This document shows, piece by piece, positions 8,810 through 17,725 of a DNA stretch of 64,000 nt. Location of the stretch: positions 248,001-312,000 of the forward strand of contig NZ_AUEC01000005.1 of NCBI RefSeq assembly GCF_000425785.1. The letters are read 5' to 3'. The DNA is from Pseudomonas taiwanensis DSM 21245 (GTDB lineage Bacteria > Pseudomonadota > Gammaproteobacteria > Pseudomonadales > Pseudomonadaceae). Within the stretch, counting starts at the first letter, position 1. Every line of letters starts with the position of its first letter. A model generated the notes under the pieces. It searched no databases and was not told the DNA's origin. It saw only the letters and a list, made by a program, of their open reading frames with translations. Made by a program: the position numbers and the translations under genes.

Positions 8810-8885
8810 GGCCCCTTCGCGGGTAAACCCGCGCCGACCTAAATTGTGAAAACCCTGTAGGAGCGGGCTTACCCGCGAAGGGGCC
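8810..8885. repeat. Pair of oppositely oriented P. putida REP elements
   Basis: GGCCCCTTCGCGGGTAAACC at 8810-8829 (continuing CGCGCC) and its inverted partner CCCTGTAGGAGCGGGCTTAC at 8853-8872 (continuing CCGCGAAGGGGCC to 8885) are two REP units facing each other, 20-25 bases apart. The REP is the well-known 35-base intergenic palindrome of P. putida. The pair lies in the roughly 500-base gap between the sigma gene and speC. Confidence 0.85.
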
Positions 8886-9166
8886 TACACGCTCCATTCC
8901 ACAATTTTTTACGCTTGAAACAGTGCCGGGAACATCAGGCGGTCATGCGAGTCGGTTATTCAACGGGTAGGGCGTCGATCCACGACGATCGCACCCGGAT
9001 TGCCTGTTGATTCTGCATTCTTCACGCCCTAAAGTGCGCGCCGAACGTCCATGCTGGAAACGATCCATCCGGCTCAAGTACTGAGTAGGCGAACCAAAGT
9101 GGGGATACGGAGGACGTTCAGTTTGCAGCCACTTAATCTTTCAGTTTGCCCATGGAGTCCCTGAGC

Positions 9167-10330
9167 ATGTCGATCCAGGTCGAAGACTATTTCGCGCGTG
9201 AAACCTTCCAGAAGATGAAGGCGTTCGCCGACAAGCAGGAAACCCCGTTCGTACTCATCGACACCCAGATGATCAGCCAGGCCTACGACGACCTGCGCGC
9301 CGGTTTCGAATTCGCCAAGGTCTACTACGCGGTCAAGGCCAACCCGGCGGTCGAGATCATCGATCTTTTGAAAGAGAAAGGTTCGAGCTTCGACATCGCC
9401 TCGATCTACGAACTGGACAAAGTGATGGGCCGCGGTGTCAGCGCCGACCGCATCAGCTACGGCAATACCATCAAGAAGTCCAAGGACATCCGCTACTTCT
9501 ACGAGAAGGGTGTGCGCCTGTACGCCACCGACTCGGAAGCCGACCTGCGCAACATCGCAAAGGCCGCACCGGGTTCGAAGGTCTACGTGCGGATCCTCAC
9601 CGAAGGCTCCACCACTGCCGACTGGCCGCTGTCCCGTAAGTTCGGCTGCCAGACCGACATGGCCATGGACCTGCTGATCCTCGCCCGCGACCTGGGCCTG
9701 GTGCCCTACGGTATCTCCTTCCACGTTGGTTCGCAGCAGCGCGACATCAGCGTCTGGGACGCTGCTATCGCCAAGGTCAAAGTGATCTTCGAGCGCCTGA
9801 AGGAAGAAGACGGCATCGAACTGAAACTGATCAACATGGGTGGCGGCTTCCCGGCCAATTACATCACCCGTACCAACAGTCTCGAAACCTACGCCGAAGA
9901 AATCATTCGCTTCCTGAAGGAAGACTTCGGTGATGACCTGCCGGAAATCATCCTCGAGCCGGGCCGTTCGCTGATCGCCAACGCCGGTATCCTGGTCAGT
10001 GAAGTGGTCCTGGTTGCGCGCAAGTCGCGCACCGCCGTCGAGCGCTGGATCTACACCGATGTGGGCAAGTTCTCCGGCCTGATCGAAACCATGGACGAGT
10101 CCATCAAGTTCCCAATCTGGACCGAGAAGAAGGGCGAAACCGAAGAAGTCGTGATCGCAGGCCCGACCTGCGACAGCGCCGACATCATGTACGAGCACTA
10201 CAAGTACGGCCTGCCGCTGAACCTGGCGATCGGCGACCGTCTGTACTGGCTGTCGACCGGGGCCTACACCACCAGCTACAGCGCAGTGGAATTCAACGGC
10301 TTCCCACCGCTGAAGGCTTACTACCTGTAA
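9167..10330 (+). CDS. speC: Ornithine/lysine decarboxylase, type III PLP fold
   Basis: A 387-residue PLP-dependent decarboxylase of the alanine-racemase-fold (eukaryotic ornithine decarboxylase-like) group. It makes putrescine or cadaverine from ornithine or lysine. The PLP lysine is K57 in YYAVKANP; the glycine-rich phosphate loop is INMGGGFPANY, EPGRSLIANAG follows, and the GPTCDSAD segment carries the catalytic Cys and Asp. ATG 9167 is chosen because GGAG lies 9 bases upstream; an ATG at 9152 and a TTG at 9146 are in frame but lack ribosome sites. A strong terminator follows at 10337, so it is monocistronic. Confidence 0.92.
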   Translation: MSIQVEDYFARETFQKMKAFADKQETPFVLIDTQMISQAYDDLRAGFEFAKVYYAVKANPAVEIIDLLKEKGSSFDIASIYELDKVMGRGVSADRISYGNTIKKSKDIRYFYEKGVRLYATDSEADLRNIAKAAPGSKVYVRILTEGSTTADWPLSRKFGCQTDMAMDLLILARDLGLVPYGISFHVGSQQRDISVWDAAIAKVKVIFERLKEEDGIELKLINMGGGFPANYITRTNSLETYAEEIIRFLKEDFGDDLPEIILEPGRSLIANAGILVSEVVLVARKSRTAVERWIYTDVGKFSGLIETMDESIKFPIWTEKKGETEEVVIAGPTCDSADIMYEHYKYGLPLNLAIGDRLYWLSTGAYTTSYSAVEFNGFPPLKAYYL

Positions 10331-10336
10331 ACCAGA

Positions 10337-10359
10337 ACGGGGCCGCAAGGCCCCGTTTT
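10337..10359 (+). terminator. Rho-independent terminator of speC
   Basis: ACGGGGCC-GCAA-GGCCCCGT forms a perfect 8-base-pair stem with a 4-base loop, followed by TTTT, starting 7 bases after the speC stop codon. Confidence 0.93.
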
Positions 10360-10381
10360 CGCAGGCGCACCACGTGGTGGT

Positions 10382-10912
10382 TCATCGACGCCTATACAGT
10401 GAAACATTGCTGAAATTGGGGACATTGACGTCCTGTACAGCCATCTCGAACGTCAGCACGTTAGGTTTGCCAACCCCCACGTAGTGGTCATCCCAAGGCT
10501 TTCGATTGGCCACGCTGACCATTGCCAAGCCTGGCGCAGCCAACGTCACGCCTTGATAGACCTGGATCTGCGGCTGTTCGATCTTCGTGCCGTCGACCCG
10601 CACCCGCCAACTCACCGGCTCATCGCTTTTGGCGTAGTAACCAATGTAGCTTTGCCCACTCAGGTCCCAGATGTCGTAATGCGCATAGCCTTCGCCCGAT
10701 TCGACGGCGCGTACCTGATAGCCGTGTCGATCTCCTTCGAAATACCCGAACCAAAAGCGTTGCGGGCTTTTGACCTCGCTACTGGAACTGACGGTCAACC
10801 ACTGGCAGCGCCGCTCCCGAGGCGTCCCCTCCATCGAGTCCAGCCACCCTTCGTAGCCTGGGGTGACTGAGGTGAAGGTGGCAATAAACGAACGGTCCTG
10901 AACGTACTTCAT
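10382..10912 (-). CDS. Hypothetical protein, paralogue of the product at 171-749
   Basis: A 176-residue soluble protein of unknown function. Its start, DRSFIATFTSVTPGYEGWLD, matches that of the 192-residue protein at 171-749, and both have an FWF motif near residues 55-60. The C-terminus ends in a basic SLYRRR. No signal peptide or membrane helix is visible. The ATG is preceded by GAGG at 6 bases. It lies between speC (opposite strand) and the Sel1-repeat gene and is probably transcribed alone or with the Sel1/piuC genes 65 bases upstream. Confidence 0.75.
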   Translation of the reverse strand: MKYVQDRSFIATFTSVTPGYEGWLDSMEGTPRERRCQWLTVSSSSEVKSPQRFWFGYFEGDRHGYQVRAVESGEGYAHYDIWDLSGQSYIGYYAKSDEPVSWRVRVDGTKIEQPQIQVYQGVTLAAPGLAMVSVANRKPWDDHYVGVGKPNVLTFEMAVQDVNVPNFSNVSLYRRR

Positions 10913-10977
10913 GCTTAACCTCGCGATTGAGTCGAGAGCCGCGACTTTCAGCCTGCTCGCTCAATCAACGAAGTCGG

Positions 10978-11730
10978 TCAGACTTCCTCGCGCAGCTGTA
11001 TTTCCTGGGCATAGCCGTCTGCTACAGCCGCCATTGAAGGGCCTGCCGAGCGCAAGGTGTTCAGGCTGCTACGCAAGAACGGCACGTTACCTTGGGCGCG
11101 GGCAAGTTCGATCCATCTCAGTGCTTCCTGGTTTTCACCTCGTTCGAACAGCACCAATGCCAAGCTGAACATGCCCCGGAAATCCCCCGCCTCGGCTGAA
11201 CGCCGATACCAGCGCACCGCCCGAACAGGGCTGGGCGCAGTGGCAATACCGTGTTCCAGATAACGGCCAAGCAGGTTCATCGACTTGGCATGGCCAAGGT
11301 GCGCGGCCTTCTCGTAACAGGCCAGAGCCTGGGCCTGGTTGACCGCTACTCCGCGCCCGGTGGCCAGCAGGTTACCCAGGTTGTAAAGCCCCCAGTCGAG
11401 CCCGGCATCGGCAGCGTGCGCATAATGGATGGCAGCCTTGACAAGGTTCACCTCGCCGCCCCAGCCATGTTCCAGGCAGCGTCCAAGCATGTTGTGCGCC
11501 ATGGCATTGCCCGCCTGCGCAGCGATGCCGAACCAACGTCGAGCCAACAGGGCATCCTGTTCGATGCCTCGCCCGTCGAGCAGTATCTGCCCCAGTAACA
11601 ACTGGGCCTGGACCACGCCCTGCCCCGCTGCCGCGAGAATCGCCTGGGCGGCCTTGCCAGGGCTGTCTTCGAGCATGGCCTGCAAGCCCGCGACATCCAC
11701 CACGTCCTCACGACGCAATTGGTAGGACAC
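10978..11730 (-). CDS. Sel1-like repeat (SLR/TPR) protein of the piu locus
   Basis: A 250-residue protein built of Sel1-like repeats of about 36 residues. Repeated phrases include AQLLLGQILLDGRGIEQDAL, AMAHNMLGRCLEHGWGGEVN, WGLYNLGNLLATGRGVAVNQ and SMNLLGRYLEHGIATAPSPV, each ending in an alanine-rich helix. No signal peptide is seen, so it is probably cytoplasmic. The GTG start lies 3 bases after the piuC stop with GAGG in the piuC 3' end, so the two are coupled. P. aeruginosa also carries a Sel1-type gene (PA4516) beside piuC. It is likely a protein-protein adaptor; its role in iron uptake is unknown. Confidence 0.85.
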   Translation of the reverse strand: MSYQLRREDVVDVAGLQAMLEDSPGKAAQAILAAAGQGVVQAQLLLGQILLDGRGIEQDALLARRWFGIAAQAGNAMAHNMLGRCLEHGWGGEVNLVKAAIHYAHAADAGLDWGLYNLGNLLATGRGVAVNQAQALACYEKAAHLGHAKSMNLLGRYLEHGIATAPSPVRAVRWYRRSAEAGDFRGMFSLALVLFERGENQEALRWIELARAQGNVPFLRSSLNTLRSAGPSMAAVADGYAQEIQLREEV

Positions 11731-11733
11731 GGT

Positions 11734-12414
11734 TCAGACCTCGGCCCAGCGGCGCAACAAGTTGTGGTAGGTGCCGGTCAGTTGCAGCAAGGCAGGATGC
11801 TCCGGCACATCGGTGGTCAATTGCTGGATGGCATTGTCCATCTCGTACAGCAATGTACGTTGCCCGTCGTCGCGCACCAGACTCTGGGTCCAGAAAAATG
11901 CCGCATAGCGTGCGCCACGGGTCACCGGGTTGACCTTGTGCAAGCTGGTGCCGGGGTACAGCACCAGGTCACCGGCCGCCAGCTTGACCTGCTGCACGCC
12001 GTAGGTGTCCTGGATGACCAACTCACCGCCGTCGTAGCTGTCGGGGTCGCTGAGGAACAGGGTCGATGACAGATCGGTACGCACTCGCTCGGGGCTGTCC
12101 TTGGGCTGGCGCAGTGCATTGTCGATATGGAAACCGAAGTTGCCCCCTTCGCGGTAACAGTTGATCAGGGGCGGGAAGACCTTGTGCGGCAACGCCGCCG
12201 ACATGAAACGCGGGTTCTTCCACAAGCGGTCGATCAATGCGCAACCCAATTCCTTGGCCAGTGGGTGCCCTTCGGGCAACTGCAGGTTGTGCTTGGCCTT
12301 GGCCGACTGATACCCCGCCGTGATCTTGCCATCAGCCCAGTCGGCCTGCTCAAGGGCCTCGCGGATGCGAGTGAGCTCGTCGGCGTCGAACAGGCCGGGA
12401 ATGTGAAGCAGCAT
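11734..12414 (-). CDS. piuC: Fe(II)/2-oxoglutarate-dependent dioxygenase PiuC
   Basis: A 226-residue PKHD-type hydroxylase. The iron ligands appear as H96-x-D98 (FGFHIDNA) and H159 (SLHKV), and R169 ([10 protein letters not shown]) is placed to bind 2-oxoglutarate. Length and motifs match PiuC/YbiX. The protein belongs to iron-regulated siderophore-receptor loci; its substrate is not established. It is divergent from piuA across a 220-base gap containing a Fur-like site 29 bases upstream of its ATG, and is followed 3 bases later by the Sel1-repeat gene. Confidence 0.92.
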   Translation of the reverse strand: MLLHIPGLFDADELTRIREALEQADWADGKITAGYQSAKAKHNLQLPEGHPLAKELGCALIDRLWKNPRFMSAALPHKVFPPLINCYREGGNFGFHIDNALRQPKDSPERVRTDLSSTLFLSDPDSYDGGELVIQDTYGVQQVKLAAGDLVLYPGTSLHKVNPVTRGARYAAFFWTQSLVRDDGQRTLLYEMDNAIQQLTTDVPEHPALLQLTGTYHNLLRRWAEV

Positions 12415-12442
12415 GGCAACGCACCATCAGGAAGTGTAAAGG

Positions 12443-12461
12443 CTCAATGATATTGATTACC
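12443..12461. promoter_or_regulatory. Probable Fur box upstream of piuC
   Basis: CTCAATGATATTGATTACC matches the 19-base Fur consensus GATAATGATAATCATTATC at about 13 positions, including the unbroken AATGATA core. It is centred about 38 bases upstream of the piuC ATG on the divergent piuC/piuA intergenic region. Confidence 0.6.
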
Positions 12462-12567
12462 TTTTACGCTGTACAAGCCCCGTCCGCCGCTTAAGACGTT
12501 TCAGCGCGTGCAAACCGTAAAGACAAATTGTAAAGAATGTAAATTCATAGCGAATGGTAACGACTCT

Positions 12568-12586
12568 CAATTGTGAGTCACAATTG
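12568..12586. promoter_or_regulatory. 19-bp palindrome in the piuA promoter region
   Basis: CAATTGTGAGTCACAATTG is a perfect 9-1-9 inverted repeat ending 48 bases upstream of the piuA ATG. A second, overlapping imperfect repeat GACTC-N8-GAGTC occupies 12562-12579. It has the length and position of an operator but does not match the Fur consensus well. The cognate regulator is unknown. Confidence 0.55.
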
Positions 12587-12634
12587 CTTACATTAAGATC
12601 CGCAGCCTTAACACCTTGGGGAAGGTTCTTTGCA

Positions 12635-14938
12635 ATGCGTCACTACGTGCCATCTACCGTAAGTTCACCGCGCCTTATCGTTTCGGCCATCGGCGTCGCC
12701 CTCAGCGCGTCCTCTGCCTATGCCGCCGAGCCCTCCGCCAGTAACGCCATCACCCTCGATGCCACCAGCATCGAGGGCAAGGTTGAACAGGCCAGCACCG
12801 ATTACAAAGTCGAAAAGGCCTCCTCGCAGAAGTACACCGCTCCCCTGGTGGACACGCCCCGTTCAGTCACCGTGATTCCACAGCAAGTGATCAAGGACAC
12901 CAATGCCCTGAACCTGCAGGATGCTCTGCGGACCGTGCCAGGCATTACCTTCGGTGCCGGCGAGGGCGGCAATCCCCAGGGCGATCGCCCGTTCATTCGC
13001 GGTTTCGATGCCCAAGGCGACACCTACCTCGACGGCGTACGAGACACCGGCGCACAAACCCGCGAGATCTTCGCCGTGGAGTCGGTGGAAGTTGCCAAAG
13101 GCCCGAACTCGGCGATCGGTGGCCGCGGAGCTGCCGGCGGCACCATCAACCTGGTAAGCAAGCGGGCGCACTTGGGCAACTCGCTCGACGCCGCGTGGAC
13201 CTGGGGCAGCGACCAGACCCAGCGCTACACCCTCGATGGCAACTACCAGTTCAGCGATACCGTTGCCGGCCGCCTGAACCTGATGACTCACGAAAGCAAC
13301 GTAGCCGGGCGCGACAAGGTCAACTACGACCGCTGGGGTATCGCACCGTCCTTGGCCTTTGGCCTGGGCACGCCGACCCGCGTCAACCTTGACTACTACC
13401 ACCTGGAAAGCGACGACCTGCCAGACTCGGGTATCCCGTACACGATCCCGACCGGCGGTAGCGGCGACCGCACCTCGGCCCACCCAAGCAAGCCGAATGA
13501 CGGTGGCGACAGCGACAACTTCTACGGCTTGACCAATCGCGATTTCCGCAAAAGCCGTGTCGACATTGCCACCTTCGCCATCGAGCACGACCTGACAGAC
13601 GCGCTGACCATCAAGAACACCCTGCGTCATGGCAACAGCATGCAGGACTACATCCTGACTCAGCCCGACGATAGCCAGGGCAACGTCAATAACGGCGAAG
13701 TCTGGCGTCGGGCCAATACCCGCGTCGGCAATACCACGACCACCACCAACCAGACGGACCTGTTCGGCGAGTTCTATGTGGCGGGCTTCAAGAACAACTT
13801 CTCGACGGGTATCGAACTCAGCCGCGAAGAATCGAAACGGTCTTCCTACAATGTCGCCACACTGGATGGCACCACCAAGGTCAACAACAAGAACGTGTGC
13901 AATGGCATCGGTGCCCCGTACAACTGCACCTCGCTGGGCAACCCGACGCCGGACGATCCGTGGAATGGAGCGATCTCACGCAACTACGCGGGTACCGACA
14001 CCAAGAGCGACACCCGCGCCATCTACGTGTTCGACACACTTGAGCTGACACCTCAGTGGCTGCTGAACATGGGCCTGCGCTACGACCACTTCGACACCCA
14101 GTACCGTGGCTACGACGCCTCGGGTGCGACCGTGGTGAACAAGAATGGCATCGCATCCAAGGGCAGTGACACCAGTGAGTTCTTCACAGGCCAACTGGGC
14201 CTGGTCTGGAAGCCAGCCGACAACGGCAGCATCTATGTCTCCTACGCCACTTCCGCGACGCCGCCAGGTGCCTTGCTTGGCGAAGGTATGGAAGGCAACC
14301 CGCTGGGCAATACCACCGACCGCTCCGGCAACCTGCTGAGCAGCGACATGGAGCCGGAAGAGACCACCAACTACGAAATCGGCACCAAGTGGGACCTGCT
14401 GAACGAGCGCCTGTCGCTCACCGCCGCCCTGTTCCGCACCGAGAAGGAAAATGCTCGCGTTCAGGTGGACACCACCTCGTACGAGAACGTTGGCGAAACT
14501 CGCGTACAGGGCATCGAGCTGTCGGCCAGCGGCAAGATCACCGAGAAATGGCAGGTGTTCGCCGGCTACACCTACATGCAGGCCCGGCAGATCGACGGCG
14601 GCCCCCTGGGCAAGGCCAATGATGGCAACCAGCTCCCTAACACACCTAACAACAGTGCCAGCCTGTGGACCACCTACGCGATCACGCCGAAGCTGACGGT
14701 CGGTGGCGGTGCCTTCTACGTCGACGACGTCTACGGCAGCGTGGCGAACACCACCATGGTCGACAGCTATGTCCGCTACGACGCCATGGCCGCCTACAAG
14801 CTGACCAAGAACGTGGACCTGCAGTTGAACGTGCAAAACCTGACCAACGAGGTGTACTACGACAAGGCGTTCTCCACCCATTTCGCCAACCAGGCCGCAG
14901 GCCGCACCGCATTGCTGACCACCAGCGTTCATTTCTGA
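12635..14938 (+). CDS. piuA: TonB-dependent catecholate-type siderophore receptor PiuA
   Basis: A 767-residue outer-membrane receptor without an STN signalling domain. It has a signal peptide ending around AYAAEP, a plug domain (PRSVTVIPQQVIKDTNALNL, FIRGFDAQGDTYLDGVRD, VEVAKGPNSAIGGRGAAGGT) and a beta-barrel ending in the aromatic TSVHF. ATG 12635 is chosen because GGGGAAGG precedes it at about 9 bases and the signal peptide follows; a longer frame from 12554 would begin inside the promoter palindrome. It sits between piuC and piuB as in P. aeruginosa, where PiuA/PiuD imports catechol-type siderophores and siderophore-conjugated beta-lactams. Confidence 0.9.
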   Translation: MRHYVPSTVSSPRLIVSAIGVALSASSAYAAEPSASNAITLDATSIEGKVEQASTDYKVEKASSQKYTAPLVDTPRSVTVIPQQVIKDTNALNLQDALRTVPGITFGAGEGGNPQGDRPFIRGFDAQGDTYLDGVRDTGAQTREIFAVESVEVAKGPNSAIGGRGAAGGTINLVSKRAHLGNSLDAAWTWGSDQTQRYTLDGNYQFSDTVAGRLNLMTHESNVAGRDKVNYDRWGIAPSLAFGLGTPTRVNLDYYHLESDDLPDSGIPYTIPTGGSGDRTSAHPSKPNDGGDSDNFYGLTNRDFRKSRVDIATFAIEHDLTDALTIKNTLRHGNSMQDYILTQPDDSQGNVNNGEVWRRANTRVGNTTTTTNQTDLFGEFYVAGFKNNFSTGIELSREESKRSSYNVATLDGTTKVNNKNVCNGIGAPYNCTSLGNPTPDDPWNGAISRNYAGTDTKSDTRAIYVFDTLELTPQWLLNMGLRYDHFDTQYRGYDASGATVVNKNGIASKGSDTSEFFTGQLGLVWKPADNGSIYVSYATSATPPGALLGEGMEGNPLGNTTDRSGNLLSSDMEPEETTNYEIGTKWDLLNERLSLTAALFRTEKENARVQVDTTSYENVGETRVQGIELSASGKITEKWQVFAGYTYMQARQIDGGPLGKANDGNQLPNTPNNSASLWTTYAITPKLTVGGGAFYVDDVYGSVANTTMVDSYVRYDAMAAYKLTKNVDLQLNVQNLTNEVYYDKAFSTHFANQAAGRTALLTTSVHF

Positions 14939-14955
14939 TGACGGGATTGGGGTAA

Positions 14956-14998
14956 AGCCGGCCCCTGCAGTAGCCGGCTTGCCGGCGATAGGGCCCAC
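14956..14998. repeat. REP element downstream of piuA
   Basis: AGCCGGCCCCTGCAGTAGCC followed by GGCTTGCCGGCGATAGGGCC is a P. putida-type REP unit containing the core GCCGGCTTGCCGGCGATAGGGCC. It lies 18 bases after the piuA stop and before the terminator at 15026. Confidence 0.75.
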
Positions 14999-15025
14999 AC
15001 TGGCACTAAACAATCCCCGACCCGG

Positions 15026-15054
15026 CCCCGTTCATTTCAGTGAGCGGGGTTTTT
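15026..15054 (+). terminator. Rho-independent terminator downstream of piuA
   Basis: CCCCGTTCA pairs with TGAGCGGGG (one G-T pair) around a 6-base loop, followed by TTTTT. It separates piuA from the PiuB-like gene starting at about 15101. Confidence 0.88.
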
Positions 15055-15100
15055 GCGTATCAAGGCATAATCCACGCCGCCCGGCCCCGCGCGGCCCCAA

Positions 15101-17659
15101 ATGGTGATCGATGTGTTGAAGAAGTCGCTGTTCCAATTGCACTGGTTCTTTGGCATCACCGCTGGCCTGGTGCTGGCCCTGATGGGCATCACCGGCGCGG
15201 TGTATTCGTTCCAGGAAGAACTGCTGCGGCTGTTCAATGCCGATGTCCTGCGGGTCGAGGTGCGCCAGGAAGGCGTGCTGCCGCCAGCAGAGCTGGTCCG
15301 ACGGGCCGAGGCTGCACAAGGCGACAAGGTCTCGATGCTGTGGGTCGATACCCGCGAAGGCAATGCCGCGCGCCTCTTCTTCACCCCTGCCCCCGGCGAG
15401 CGCCGTGGCGAACTGCGCTATGCCGACCCCTACACGGGAGAGCTCAAGGGTGAAGTCGCCGGGCAAGGCTTCTTCAACCTGATGCTGCAGTTGCACCGTT
15501 TCCTGGCCATGGGCGAGACCGGCAGGCAAATCACCGGCGCCTGCACCCTCATGCTGGTGTTCTTCTGTTTGTCCGGGCTGTACTTGCGCTGGCCGCGCAA
15601 GGCGCTGAACTGGCGGGTCTGGCTTACGTTCGACTGGGCCAAGAAGGGCCGCGCGTTCAACTGGGACCTGCACGCGGTGGCTGGGACCTGGTGCTTGCTG
15701 TTCTACCTTCTTTTCGCCCTCACCGGCTTGTTCTGGTCCTACGACTGGTACCGCGAGGGGCTGAACAAGTGGCTGGCCGACACGCCGGCCGGTGGTGAGC
15801 AGCACAAACGTGGTGCACGCCATGGCCTGCAGAAAGCCGACAAGGATACACCGCCGCTGGTGGTTGACTACGACGCGATCTGGAGCAACCTCAAGGCATC
15901 CGCAGGCCCAGGCCTTGCCACCTACAACCTGCGCTTGCCGCCGGCTGGCGACCGGCCAGCCACACTCTTCTACCTGCTGGACAACGCCCCTCACGAGCGC
16001 GCCTTCAACACCGTCACCCTGGACCCGGCCAGCGGCCAGTTCAAGCGCGTGGAGCGCTACGATGACAAGTCGTTCAAGGCCCAGCTGCTGCAGAGCGTCT
16101 ACGCGCTGCACGTGGGCAGTTATTTCGGCCTGACCGGGCGAATCATCGTCACGATCGCGAGCCTGACCATGCCACTGTTCTTCGTCACCGGCTGGCTGCT
16201 GTACCTCGATCGTCGCCGCAAGAAACGTCAGGTTCGTGCCGCACGGGGCACCGTCGCCACTACCGCGGACAAAGCCGATAACTGGTTGATCGGCTTCGCC
16301 AGCCAAAGCGGCTTTGCCGAACAGCTGGCCTGGCAAAGTGCTGGGCAGTTGCAGGCTGCCGGATTGCCCGTTCAGGTCCGCCCACTGGCCGACCTGCAAG
16401 AGAACGACCTGCGCCAGGCGCGTCGCGCGCTGTTCGTGGTCAGTACCTTCGGCGATGGCGAAGCGCCTGACAGTGCGCGCGCGTTCGAACGCAAAGTGCT
16501 CGGCCAGCCATGGGCATTGAACAACCTCACCTATGCCCTGCTGGCCTTGGGTGACCGACAGTACCCACACTTCTGTGGTTTTGCCCGGCGCCTGCAGGCC
16601 TGGCTCGGCGAGCGCGGTGCCAGCAGCGCCTTCAGCCCGGTGGAGGTGGACAACGCCGACCAGGCGGCACTGCAACAATGGCAGCACGCGCTTGCCAGGC
16701 TGACCGGCGCCAAGCCAGTCGCTGCCTGGCAAGCGCCAGACTTCGAAAACTGGAGCCTGACCCGCCGCGAGCTACTCAACCCCGGCAGCCTGGGACAACC
16801 GGTCTTCCTGCTGGGGCTGCGCCCTGAACACCCGGCGAATTGGCAAGCCGGCGACCTGGTCGAGGTGCTTCCACTCAATGGCCAACGTCGGATCGGTGAA
16901 TTCCTCGATGGGCTGGGCCTGGACCCCAATACCCGCGTGCAATTGGACGGTCTGAGCGAGACCCTGGGCCAAGCCCTGGCCAGTCGCCAATTGCCCACCC
17001 ACCGCAGCCACCTGCTCGGCCTGCATGCCCAAGCCTTGGTCGATGCGCTGGTACCGATCGGTAGCCGCGAATACTCCATCGCCTCGATTGCCAGCGACGG
17101 CGAGCTCGAGCTGATCGTACGCCAGGAACGTCATGGCGACGGCACCCTCGGCCTGGGTTCGGGCTGGCTGACCGAGTACCTGCCGGTCAATGGCACCGTC
17201 AGCTTGCGCCTGCGCCGCAACAGTGGGTTCCACCTGCCAGAAGCGCCGGCCCCCATGATTCTGATCGGCAACGGCACCGGCCTGGCGGGCCTGCGCAGCT
17301 TGCTCAAGGCACGCATCAACGCGGGCGAGCAGCGCAACTGGCTGCTGTTCGGCGAGCGCAACCGTGCCCACGACCTGCTTTGTGGTGTCGAGCTACAGCA
17401 GTGGCTCGACGTGGGCGATCTGAAACGACTGGACGTGGCCTTCTCGCGGGATCAGGCCGAGAAGGTCTATGTACAGGATGTCCTGCTGCAACAGGCCGAT
17501 GAGTTCAGACGCTGGATCGACGACGGCGCCTGTGTATATGTCTGCGGCAGCCTGCGAGGAATGGCCACCGGGGTCGATACCGCGCTCAACGCCATCCTCG
17601 GCGAAGCGACTGTGCAGCAATTGATCGAGGATGGGCGGTATCGGCGGGATGTGTACTGA
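15101..17659 (+). CDS. piuB: PiuB-like PepSY-TM/flavodoxin/ferredoxin-reductase fusion (sulfite reductase flavoprotein-like)
   Basis: An 852-residue fusion of three modules. Residues 1-380 are a PepSY_TM membrane domain with four helices (around 12-34, 146-166, 193-213 and 345-368) and paired His that probably bind heme. Residues about 390-540 are a flavodoxin domain ([32 protein letters not shown]). Residues about 555-852 are a CysJ-like FAD/NAD(P)H reductase ([37 protein letters not shown]). The protein could carry electrons from NAD(P)H across the inner membrane to reduce ferric siderophores in the periplasm; this is inferred from domains and from the piuA neighbour. The start is uncertain: GTG 15113 is an in-frame alternative and neither has a clear ribosome site. 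Confidence 0.85.
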   Translation: MVIDVLKKSLFQLHWFFGITAGLVLALMGITGAVYSFQEELLRLFNADVLRVEVRQEGVLPPAELVRRAEAAQGDKVSMLWVDTREGNAARLFFTPAPGERRGELRYADPYTGELKGEVAGQGFFNLMLQLHRFLAMGETGRQITGACTLMLVFFCLSGLYLRWPRKALNWRVWLTFDWAKKGRAFNWDLHAVAGTWCLLFYLLFALTGLFWSYDWYREGLNKWLADTPAGGEQHKRGARHGLQKADKDTPPLVVDYDAIWSNLKASAGPGLATYNLRLPPAGDRPATLFYLLDNAPHERAFNTVTLDPASGQFKRVERYDDKSFKAQLLQSVYALHVGSYFGLTGRIIVTIASLTMPLFFVTGWLLYLDRRRKKRQVRAARGTVATTADKADNWLIGFASQSGFAEQLAWQSAGQLQAAGLPVQVRPLADLQENDLRQARRALFVVSTFGDGEAPDSARAFERKVLGQPWALNNLTYALLALGDRQYPHFCGFARRLQAWLGERGASSAFSPVEVDNADQAALQQWQHALARLTGAKPVAAWQAPDFENWSLTRRELLNPGSLGQPVFLLGLRPEHPANWQAGDLVEVLPLNGQRRIGEFLDGLGLDPNTRVQLDGLSETLGQALASRQLPTHRSHLLGLHAQALVDALVPIGSREYSIASIASDGELELIVRQERHGDGTLGLGSGWLTEYLPVNGTVSLRLRRNSGFHLPEAPAPMILIGNGTGLAGLRSLLKARINAGEQRNWLLFGERNRAHDLLCGVELQQWLDVGDLKRLDVAFSRDQAEKVYVQDVLLQQADEFRRWIDDGACVYVCGSLRGMATGVDTALNAILGEATVQQLIEDGRYRRDVY

Positions 17660-17681
17660 GCGGAAATCGATGTAACCGGCA

Positions 17682-17717
17682 CCGGCCTCTTCGCGGGTTT
17701 AGCCGCGAGAAGGCCGG
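17682..17717. repeat. REP-like hairpin between convergent genes
   Basis: CCGGCCTCTTCGCGG followed by GTTTA and GCCGCGAGAAGGCCGG forms an imperfect palindrome with the REP core. It lies between the 3' ends of piuB (+) and the omega-amidase gene (-). Confidence 0.75.
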
Positions 17718-17725
17718 CCCAACTG

